Assembly (NCBI GenBank): GCA_946811695.1
Contig: OX328126.1
Coordinates: 85,507,536 to 85,571,535 of the forward strand
Length of the DNA: 64,000 nt
Direction of reading: 5' to 3'
From: Gonocerus acuteangulatus
Taxonomy: Eukaryota > Arthropoda > Insecta > Hemiptera > Coreidae
Below the pieces are notes generated by a model. That model was given only the letters and a program-made list of their open reading frames with translations. It searched no databases and was not told where the DNA came from. Both the position numbers and the translations under genes were made by a program. Of this stretch, positions 55,500-64,000 are shown piece by piece; positions within the stretch are counted from its first letter, which is position 1, and every line of letters begins with the position of its first letter.

Positions 55500-55990
55500 C
55501 ATAATAACAATAAGATAAATTCAATAATATATGTAGTTATAACTGCAGAGAATATAAAGGAATGCCTAATTGAGGAAATCGTATTAATCATTAACTTGCC
55601 AAACCAAAATGTTACAATAATTATATTACAAGAATAAAATTTTATTTATTTATTTGTGTTTAGTTTATTTTAGAGTTCAGCATTGTCGGCCGTTGGCTCC
55701 AATTTACAAAAAAAAAGGGAATAAAACACATTTAAATGTTTGCACTTAACAGAAAAATGTTAAAATTAAATAAATGAAAAGTTTATTTCATTCATGAATA
55801 TAAAAACTCATAAAAAATAAAGCAGTCAATTAGTAATGCGAAATGATTATTTTGTGCGCGTTATATATTTTATTTAAGAAACGTTTAAATTATCTTTTTT
55901 TTTCTTTTTTTTTTTAATTATAATTAGAACTGAGATTTCCTTAAATACAATATTTTTATTTTTAAACAAATAATATTGAATGATACATTT
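55500..55990. other. AT-rich intergenic
   Basis: No feature recognised. Confidence 0.4.
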
Positions 55991-57049
55991 TAGAAAAGTC
56001 CGTCTCGCAGGACTGCATCATCTTAGCGCGGTTCCGTTCATATCCCTAGTCTAATTTGGAAAGATTAAAATAGAAGCAGTTATTATTTTGGTTCCACCAG
56101 TCTTTTTTTTTAAATTAATTATTATAATGGCGTGTCAACCCTTAAGGTCACTAACGTCATTCCTGTGAGTAGTAAAGTCTTGAAAGGTCATGATTTACAA
56201 TCTTACCTGGAAGGGTCTGCTACACTAGAAACGAACCCGCTAGTGACAAGGTCTTGGAATCTCGGAAATCCATATCTCTAACAGTAAATTGTTTTTCCTA
56301 TTTTTCTTAACTTGTTTTATTTTCAAATACATTATCCAACAATAAGCAATTAAAAAATAACAAGGAATAAAAAACAGACAAAAAGAACAGTTCGAATAAG
56401 CGAAATCAATTACTTTAAAGTTTTAAGCTCTTATTTCTCCGATTGACATCGCCTAATCAAAACATTCATTAGAACCATTTTAGTAGAGCATTTAGTGAGC
56501 TTTCTAATGGTCATCTTTCGTTTACCAAGATTCTCAACCTTTTTCGAGATATTAAGGAAAGTATACAAAGTTACCAAAACTTTTTATGTCTGTATAAATA
56601 AAATATTTTATTCTAACCCTTCCTAAACTCCAAACGTAACAAAAATTTCAACATATTAGTTTTCATGAAAGTAGAACATGCAGAAAATGTTTCAACTGAA
56701 TCCCATGATTCTAAGTACCCAAACCAAAAACGGTATTCAAAAACTATCTTTCCAATTTTCTCGAAAACGGTTAAAGCTATCGCCTTGAAAATGGTTTCAT
56801 TCGTTTTCCTAGCCCAAGAAGCCTATAAAACGAGCACTTACAAGCTTATGAACTCAAAAACGTAAGCGTTACGATTTTTTTTTGCGCGAATTTCGCCCCA
56901 AACGCCATCTTTCAGTGGGCGGATTCTGCTGGTTAACGAACTTGACCTTTTAAATTGGACGACGGATTTTTGTACCAAATTTCATCACAATCGGACCATT
57001 AGGGAAGCCAGAAATGAGCGAACAGACAAATATATATATATATAAATAA

Positions 57050-57112
<63 letters not shown>

Positions 57113-57248
57113 AATTTCAACCACCGTTATTTTCGGTCTCTAGGGGTTCTGAAACGCGAAATTTTCTAGTCGGCACTTTCGGATTGTTTCATTGTATCAA
57201 CCTTATAAGCGGGGTTCCTCCCTATGGGGGAGGGAGGAACCGCGCTAA
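55991..57248 (+). mobile_element. Helentron-like non-autonomous element, family 1, complete
   Basis: 5' end GAAAAGTCCGTCTCGCAGGA, CTGCATCATCTTAGCGCGGT with TCC. 3' end hairpin GGTTCCTCCCT...AGGGAGGAACC (57213-57241) followed by GCGCTAA. TTAGCGCGGTTCC at the 5' side is complementary to GGAACCGCGCTAA at the 3' side. A (TA)n block (57057-57110) lies near the 3' end. A SINE relic (56105-56290, minus, tail ATGGCGTGTCAACCC) is embedded. No coding potential. It shares the first ~25 bases with family 2, while the body differs. Confidence 0.72.
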
Positions 57249-57259
57249 AAAGGCAAGGA

Positions 57260-57620
57260 AGAATAAATTGTAAACAAAAACTGAAGATATATATAAAAGT
57301 TAAAATAAATAGATAATTAAATAGCAATAATTGGCTACTTAAATATAAAAGTTGCTAACGTTTTGTCGTTTTTCCAAGAGAATAATACGCAAATTAAAGT
57401 AACTAGTAAAAAAAAAAAAAAATAACATTGTTTAAAAGTCCTTGAAATTCCTCAGGTTTCTAGATTTTTCCATAATATTGGCGGCAGATTGATCATATTT
57501 TTTTATATTTGTCTTTTAAATTTGAGGATTTTTACAATTTTACTTTTATGTTTTGATGGATGCAATTCTTTGTCTAATTCAGCATTTTTTTAAATTTACT
57601 TTTTCCTATTCTTGTTTTTA
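57260..57620. other. AT-rich intergenic
   Basis: No feature recognised. Confidence 0.4.
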
Positions 57621-57626
57621 GACAGG

Positions 57627-57720
57627 CTGCTAGCTTCCTCAGTTTTAAGTCTGTGAATCAGTTATTCTCAGACTTAAAACTGATGAAGCTAGCAGTAGGA
57701 TCTAGCGAAACGTCAGTAAA
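57627..57720. repeat. Near-perfect hairpin, 27-bp arms
   Basis: CTGCTAGCTTCCTCAGTTTT AAGTCTG (57627-57653) and its complement with one mismatch (57669-57695), separated by 15 bp, followed by TAGCGAAACGTC. Same motif class as the fold-back elements at 7153 and 49537. Confidence 0.8.
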
Positions 57721-57795
57721 GAAGATAGCAACACTGTCAACACCCGAAGACCATAATGTTTATGATTATATTTTGGATTCATTTGGATTCTTGCT

Positions 57796-57798
<3 letters not shown>

Positions 57799-57872
<74 letters not shown>

Positions 57873-58037
57873 GGCGCATCAACTATTTGGCTATTAGCGC
57901 CGGGCTACCTACAGGTTGCCACCCTTTTCTAATGCCAACGTGGTAGGTCACCCATTCAGGTACTGACCACGCCCGACGTTGCTTAACTTCGGTGATCTAC
58001 GGGAACCGGTGCATTCAACGTGGCTATGGCCGTTGGC
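57799..58037 (-). mobile_element. Full-length 5S rRNA-derived SINE (SINE3 type)
   Basis: Minus strand: GCCAACGGCCATAGCCACGT, ACCGAAGTTAAGCAACGTCG (box A), GTCAGTACCTGAATGGGTGA CC (box C), i.e. about 100 nt colinear with 5S rRNA. Then a linker GTTGCCAACC-type segment, then the GGCGCTAATAGCC...GATGCGCCGTAAAA tail and ~70 A. TTGCTAAT at 57791-57798 and 58040-58047 is the target duplication. The whole Pol III promoter is preserved. The tail is the one carried by the tRNA-headed SINEs. Confidence 0.92.
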
Positions 58038-58049
58038 TGTTGCTAATGT

Positions 58050-58870
58050 TTACAGCTCTGATCATAATGAGTTAAAAAATAATCTTATACCGTTTCTAGT
58101 AATTCTTTTTTTGGTAAAACAGTAAAACGGAACCTGTATTACCTTTAAATGCACTTCCAGTCCCCTTTAAGGATGACCTGAAACTGCTAATAGGCATCAT
58201 CAGTCTCCCCTAATCGCCTTCACCTTGGAGCATTCCTTCTAGCTTGTGTTCAGGTATGACCTAGTTAGAGCAGTGACCTTGCAACTCCGGAGCAACGGGA
58301 AGGCATGACTTCCAGCCAACGGAGAGTTCAACCAGCTGACGATTTGTCTCAATAATTCTTTCCTTTTTTGAAAGATGACTTAAGATACCAAGGGCGGAAA
58401 TGGGAGGAAGTTTTCGATGAAATACGGCATGATTCTCCATTATTCAGGAAAAGTCAAGGATGTTTAAGCAAGGAGGAAGACCAATTTTTTTACCTGATAT
58501 CCAAAAATAATCAATCGAAGGCATGAATCGATTTTACGTTTTGGGACTAGAGTAATGACAATAATTGCATTTAAGAGTTTATAAATAATTAACTGAATAT
58601 CTACTTACCCTGTTGGATCTTTTAGTATTTTCTCCGGTGTTGGATTAAGATGTTTGTTTCGGGCAATCAACAGCATATATACAGGCAATCAATTTTTTTA
58701 TTTTATCTCATTGTTTTAAATACTAAAATCCAATCAATGTCTTACACAAATTTGTCAAAGGGATGGTTAGTTAGCTTCGTTGTCTACAGTCAGTCAACGT
58801 TTGACAAAGGAATGGTTAGTTTGATTCGTTGTCTTCAGTCAGTCAGTGTACGTTTGACAGAGTTTTATTG
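58050..58870. other. Intergenic
   Basis: Contains a small direct repeat (GACAAAGGRATGGTTAGYTT... twice near 58755-58850). No gene found. Confidence 0.4.
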
Positions 58871-58876
58871 CATATT

Positions 58877-59250
58877 CTAGACGTGTGTCTGACCTTTCTT
58901 TCTAGTAAGTACGAATGGGTAAGAGAATTGTTCTTTTACCCAGGCTTTGGTCGTATTCGTATTAATTCCGTTTAATTTGGAATTAATTTTCAACCAATGT
59001 TGTTCCAGTATGGTAGTAGGTAAAGTTTTGTTGAAGCCGGAAGTTGTCACAGTGTTTACATCAGGTATGGGGTGGTTTGTAGCCAGTCGTACCTGTAAGT
59101 CAACAGCTGTACTCATTTTATTGTCTTCGTGTCCAGGCAGCCCAAGAAGGGTAATATTTCTGTCTTTACTGTGAAGAAAGTTTATTTATGTAAATACGTT
59201 TAAGATAATTGGATGTATGCTGTAAATGTTTTGAAAGGACAATATTTATT
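58877..59250 (-). pseudogene. LINE RNase H fragment
   Basis: Minus strand includes a LLGLPGHEDNKMSTAVDLQV RLATNHP stretch (about 59165-59060), matching the WLPGHEDxxxSTxxDLxAKLA segment of the other RNase H LINEs, then a linker ending in WVKEQF. The Cys/His domain is absent. Truncated at both ends. Confidence 0.78.
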
Positions 59251-59473
59251 ATTACAATAATTTGAACAATTGAACCATCTTTTAAAACGAATATAATAGA
59301 GCTGACAATTTTTTTTTTTTTTTTTGCCTTTATTGATAATTACAACAATATGATATATATATATATATATTTCCAGTACTTTTGTTGATTTTGGAACAAT
59401 AATATTGTGTGGCTTGATGTGGGAATTACATAACCCACTAGACTAATAAATTTTGAGCATTGCAGATGGTATG

Positions 59474-59940
59474 TTAAAACAAACTGTCTATAGGCCACCG
59501 CCGCTTCAGCCTTCTATGAGGATTTTGTGGATTATGGAAGGAGGATAGAGAGTTCATCAAAGGATTTGGATGGCCGGGGAGATTGGAATGAAACTTCTGA
59601 TAGACTGATTTGACCAGGGATTGGATAAAGGGGATATTGAAATCATTATGGAGGGTTAGGTTGGAGACATTGTAAGGAACATTGGATATTTTTCGAAGGA
59701 TTTTGGATTGCATTGTTTGTATTCTGTAGGAATTGGAAGCTTTAGTGGAACCCCATAGTTCTAGTACATAAGTCCATATTGGTCGGAGTACGGCATTGTA
59801 TATAAGTCGTTTTTGTTAGTCAATGAAAGTTTCGAGCGTTTGCCCAATAGGCGTGATAAAAGTCTAAAACGTCTTTTTAGTGCCTGTATTTTCTGTGTTA
59901 TGTGTGGCTTTCAAGTTAAACGTTCGTCTAGAATCAGCCC
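59474..59940 (-). pseudogene. Jockey-like LINE C-terminus
   Basis: Minus strand: QSKILRKISNVPYNVSNLTL HNDFNIPFIQSLVKSVYQKF, HSNLPGHPNPLMNSLSSFHN, ending RRLKRRWPIDSLF with a stop at 59474. Upstream pieces RPIWTYVLELWGS and QALKRRFRLLSRLLG appear with frameshifts. 'QxKxLRxIxNAPxYVxNxTLHxDLxIPxI...HPNPL' is the C-terminus of Jockey-clade LINEs, which lack RNase H. 5'-truncated and frameshifted. Confidence 0.87.
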
Positions 59941-59944
59941 TAAC

Positions 59945-61237
59945 AAAAATGTAAATGTTTATTGTATGTGAAGAATGTTTTTTATTGAGCAATGATGTTT
60001 ATATTTTAACAATTTTAGAAACACATAGAACCATTCCTGCAGGATTTATGATCCTATCATAATATATCATTTATGCAATTAAAGGAATTTAAAGCAAATT
60101 AATTACAAGTAGTTCAAAATACACTGCCACAAAGTGGAAAGACCAATATTGGTAAAAAATGAAGACATGAAATTAAAATTATCTTGGAATAAAGTTCGTT
60201 ATTCGCCAGTTTTTCCTGTCCACAAGACCTTGGATGTTACATTCCACTTTCACACATTAGGTAATTTCGGCCAATTAGGAAACAATGAACTAGTTTGGTT
60301 TCTTTGACGGGCCGCGGCGATATGCATTCCAAAAAAACACAAAATCAAAGCCTCAGGCTTCTGGCTGATTTCTGGGAAAAAATTATTTTAACACATAAAT
60401 CTTCTAAGCCTCGCTTTAAATTTCTTCATCGCTGCCTTTGAGCTGCTTCGTAGATGACAGCGCATCCTGGATTGTGGAGACTCCCCATAGAGCGCAGCAC
60501 TAATAGACTCGTTATGTTAATGCTGCACCAGAGCTGAGGATAACGAGAGAGATTACGTAAGAATTCGAGTTTCGTCAGAGGTTCTCTGCCCTCAGAATTG
60601 CCTCTTTCACTGTTGTAACCTGACCCCTACCTGTAACCTTCAGGATTATCAAAGTCTCAGCAGGTGCTTCCTTACAAAATATTATGTTTTTTACTAAATC
60701 CTGACTATAGAATTGGCCCTCAATGATAATGTTCAAAAAATTATTTTATGGTAAAAATATTATCAATATATATATTACTAAGTGTATCTGTTCATTTATC
60801 CATGCTCACCTAAACGTTTTAGTGGTCTTCCCTCAATCCCTTAGAGGCACCTACATGGGACCCAATCCAATCCGATAGCCACCGACTGTTGGAAGAAAAA
60901 CCAACACATGCATCTCAATGGAGGTACATACATTGGTCCTGACCCAACCCGATCCGATACTATCCAATGGCCACCGAGTCTCGCCCGTTCAAACTTGTTT
61001 GTTTCTAGACCGATTTCGGCCCAAGGACGAAAAACGGCGCCAAACCACATATTTTGTTTCAAAAAGGTCTACCGCCTCTACATCCTAACCGATTTCAATG
61101 CATTTTTTTTTAAATGAAAGCTAATAAATAATCAAGGTTTTGTTTTTTTGTTCCCCTTGTTTATTAAATTACGTGGAAAGATGTTCATAACCATCCAATG
61201 TCTATAACCTTCCAATGTTTATAACCTTCCACTGCTC
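59945..61237. other. Intergenic
   Basis: No gene recognised. 60840-61080 has higher GC and two opposing 69-73-codon frames without known homology. Confidence 0.4.
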
Positions 61238-61245
61238 AAAACATC

Positions 61246-61797
61246 GGTAAAACTGAAGGAGAGTGTCCTCAGCACCGATTTTCTTCAAAGTTTGCACTAT
61301 AACGTATTTTGATGCACTAAACACGAATCCGTTGAGAAAAAAAAGTTGCTCGCAACTAGGAAAGAAGTTATTTAAAAAAAAAGTTCACTGTTATGAAGGT
61401 TAGGGAAGACTGCCTTGGACGACTTTTGGGCATAGAATTCTTTTCATTTCTGCGAGTTGGATTGACTAGGGGTTTTGATGTTTTCTTGAGCGAGCGGAAA
61501 CGCATAGCACGTATGCCCAAAAGCGACAGTTTACGACCAATTCAGCTACCACAGGTGAGTCTAAATTTCAATTACACTTCGTCATTAAGGACTATTGCGC
61601 AGGCGCGTGTTTACATATAAGCTGTTTACCCCGTCTTTTATAACCTCCATAACAGTGAACTTTAGTGTTTAATAACTTCTTTCCTAGTTGCGAGCAACTT
61701 TTTTTTTTCAAAGGATTCGTGTTTAGTGCATCAAAATACGTTATAGTGCAAATTTTGAAGAAAATCGGTGCTGAGGACACTCTCCTTCAGTATTACC
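61246..61797. mobile_element. Complete GGTAA-ended long-TIR element (552 bp) with 8-bp TSD
   Basis: Ends GGTAAAACTGAAGGAGAGTG and, inverted, GGTAATACTGAAGGAGAGTG. AAAACATC flanks both ends exactly (61238-61245 and 61798-61805). The arms are about 150 bp, sharing GATGCACTAAACACGAAT and AGGAAAGAAGTTATT with the 44952 element. The interior holds one copy of GCGAGTTGGATTGACTAGGG. No coding capacity. Confidence 0.9.
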
Positions 61798-61859
61798 AAA
61801 ACATCTTACTTGAGTGAGAAGCATGAATGATTTTGATGATATTTAGTACAAAAATCGAA

Positions 61860-62340
61860 AGGTGAAGTTCGTTAACCAGCAGAATCCGTCCACCAGAACA
61901 TGGTTTTTGGAGCAAAGTTTGCGTGAATAAGAACGTCGCTCATATGCTTGCAGGTACTCCTTTTATAGGTTCCTGAACGTTGGAAATGGAATTAAAGCGA
62001 CATCTCTAAGCGTTTTCCAGAAGCATTGAAACACCTACTTTTCCAAACTAATTTTCAGTTTGCGTATTCAGAAACGATTGATTCAGTTTGAACTTGTTTC
62101 AGATGTTCAACATTCATCTAATATAAAACATTTAAATTTTGGTTGCGCTTGGGGGTTAGGAAGTATTAGAAAAACATTTTAATAATGTACATGACAAGTT
62201 TGCAGATATTGGTATATTTTCTAAAATATCTCGAAAACGGTTGGAAAATCGTGGTAAGTGGAAGGTGATCGATCTCTTTTTGACTTCTCACAGAATCTAT
62301 AGTTTCATACTACAGAATTTTAGTTTATTAGTTGCCGGAG
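61860..62340 (-). mobile_element. Helentron-like family 1, internal fragment
   Basis: Plus-strand phrases GTTCGTTAACCAGCAGAATC, CGTCCACCAGAACATGG, 'catatgcttgcag', and 'aaaacggttggaaaatcgtggtaagtgga' match the order in 25060-25560 (GTCTACCGGAACATGGGTTT, TATATGCTTGCAG, ACTGTTGGGAAATGGTGGTA). Neither end is preserved. Confidence 0.55.
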
Positions 62341-62354
62341 AGAGCTCATATTAG

Positions 62355-64000
62355 GCACACTATCAAACTCAAGCGAGAAGTATGAATTCCTAAATGAATC
62401 GTTCCATGCAAAAAGAGCTTCAGTCCAAAGTCAGTAGTTTTGAGAAAACTAGACTGAAGCCCTTTCTACATGGAATAATAAAAAAAGGACTATGTTTCTA
62501 TGGCTACTATGTATTGGATTGAAGTCCTTTTAACATAGAAATGTGAAGTTACCTTTAGATACAAATAATTCATCACTCACATTAACGAAAATATTATCCG
62601 AACTCATATTGGGAAAAAATGGACTGAAGTTCTTTTTGCATGAATCGATTCAAATTGCTTCAATTGGATCAAAGCTTGCGGCAGATTCTCTAAAGGGGCT
62701 AGATATTAGTGTTAACCTATTGCTATGAATATTGCCAGAGTTATCCGCCTGAAGCGCCAGCTGCATAACAGCCCATCAACTGAATTACCTCTTTGTGTGG
62801 TGACACTTGAATAGACAAACTATCAAACTCAAGTGAGAAGTATGAATTTCTAAATTGCTTCAATCGGATTAAATCTTGCAGTAGATTCTGAAAAGATATT
62901 GCCAGAGTTATCCGCCTGAAGCGCCAGCTGCATAACAGCCCATCGACTGAATTACCTCTTTGTGTGGTGACACTTGAATAGACAAACTATCAAACTCAAG
63001 TGAGAAGTATGAATTTCTAAATTGCTTCAATCGGATTAAATCTTGCAGTAGATTCTGAAAAGATATTGCCAGAGTTATCCGCCTGAAGCGCTAGCTGCAT
63101 AACAGCCCATCAACTGAATTACCTCTTTGTGTGGTGACACTTGAATAGACAAACTATCAAACTCAAGTGAGAAGTATGAATTTCTAAATTGCTTCAATCG
63201 GATTAAATCTTGCAGTAGATTCTGAAAAGATATTGCCAGAGTTATACGCCTGAAGCGCTAGCTGCATAACAGCCCATCAACTGAATTACCTCTTTGTGTG
63301 GTGACACTTGAATAGACAAACTATCAAACTCAAGTGAGAAGTATGAATTTCTAAATTGCTTCAATCGGATTAAATCTTGCAGTAGATTCTGAAAAGATAT
63401 TGCCAGAGTTATCCGCCTGAAGCGCTAGCTGCATAACAGCCCATCAACTGAATTACCTCTTTGTGTGGTGACACTTGAATAGACAAACTATCAAACTCAA
63501 GTGAGAAGTATGAATTTCTAAATTGCTTCAATCGGATTAAATCTTGCAGTAGATTCTGAAAAGATATTGCCAGAGTTATCCGCCTGAAGCGCTAGCTGCA
63601 TAACACCCCATCAACTGAATTACCTCTTTGTGTGGTGACACTTGAATAGACAAACTATCAAACTCAAGTGAGAAGTATGAATTTCTAAATTGCTTCAATC
63701 GGATTAAATCTTGCAGTAGATTCTGAAAAGATATTGCCAGAGTTATCCGCCTGAAGCGCTAGCTGCATAACAGCCCATCAACTGAATTACCTCTTTGTGT
63801 GGTGACACTTGAATAGACAAACTATCAAACTCAAGTGAGAAGTATGAATTTCTAAATTGCTTCAATCGGATTAAATCTTGCAGTAGATTCTGAAAAGATA
63901 TTGCCAGAGTTATCCGCCTGAAGCGCTAGCTGCATAACAGCCCATCAACTGAATTACCTCTTTGTGTGGTGACACTTGAATAGACAAACTATCAAACTCA
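62355..64000. repeat. 167-bp satellite array, runs off the window
   Basis: From about 62731, seven full units plus a partial one of exactly 167 bp (ATTGCCAGAGTTATCCGCCT ... TTGCAGTAGATTCTGAAAAG). Units differ by a handful of SNPs (gcgccagc/gcgctagc, ttatccg/ttatacg, agccc/acccc). 62355-62730 is a diverged first unit interrupted by other sequence. The true array length cannot be seen. Confidence 0.95.

Noticed and set aside
57659..57720. Canonical hammerhead ribozyme
   Set aside because: CTGATGA and GAAAC flank a good helix, but an extra A separates CTGATGA from the helix and helices I and III are not evident; kept only as a resemblance.
57935..58037. Genuine 5S rRNA gene
   Set aside because: It is joined to a SINE tail with poly(A) and flanked by a target duplication; the 5S 3' third is missing.

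Overview
The window is non-coding, repeat-dominated DNA from an animal genome, most likely an arthropod. It is AT-rich, with long (TA)n and homopolymer tracts. Every coding stretch I can recognise is a remnant of a transposable element: 5'-truncated non-LTR retrotransposons, a mariner transposase fragment, a hAT fragment, a DUF4817-like transposase start and a Helitron helicase fragment. I see no convincing host protein-coding gene, rRNA operon, tRNA gene or CRISPR array. The arthropod call is an inference from the family mix (RLE-type and RNase H-bearing LINEs, Jockey-like tails, mariner, CAGGGTGTCC-ended DNA transposons, tRNA- and 5S-headed SINEs); the sequence does not settle the species.

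Layout. 0-7 kb: a hAT transposase C-terminus at the left edge, then a 23-bp array (2148-2878), a 65-bp array (3263-4037) and a degenerate repeat block split by a SINE with a 13-bp target duplication. 7-13 kb: a fold-back element, a pair of MITE-like repeats, and the best LINE of the window (9346-12024: reverse transcriptase, RNase H and C-terminal Cys/His region, two frameshifts), abutting half of a long-TIR DNA element. 13-19 kb: 5S-derived SINE pieces, a Jockey/CR1-like LINE tail, and a mariner transposase interrupted by a 21-bp array. 19-25 kb: a perfect hairpin inside TA tracts, a 955-bp long-TIR element, and a 58-bp array. 24-33 kb: Helitron/Helentron-like non-autonomous elements of two families, I-like LINE tails, and eight identical 35-bp repeats. 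33.6-37.1 kb: about 21 units of a ~165-bp satellite made from the 3' end of a restriction-endonuclease-type (R2-like) LINE; the parental-type endonuclease fragment lies beside it at 37.7-38.1 kb. 38-50 kb: LINE tails, nested MITEs, two tRNA-headed SINEs, a poly-T-tailed SINE and a complete 732-bp GGTAA-ended element. 50-64 kb: Helitron helicase remnant, a 126-bp (42-codon) triplication, more Helentron-like copies, a complete 5S-SINE, a second complete GGTAA element, and a 167-bp satellite running off the right edge.

Nothing here works as a pathway. The common theme is mobile elements seeding tandem repeats: two arrays (21 bp from mariner, ~165 bp from the LINE tail) can be traced to transposon coding sequence, and several non-autonomous families share ends with different bodies. 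The most informative points are the LINE-tail satellite with its regular G-quadruplex-capable tracts, the co-varying ends of the two Helentron-like families, and the exact 8-bp target duplications that define an unnamed GGTAA-ended element family.
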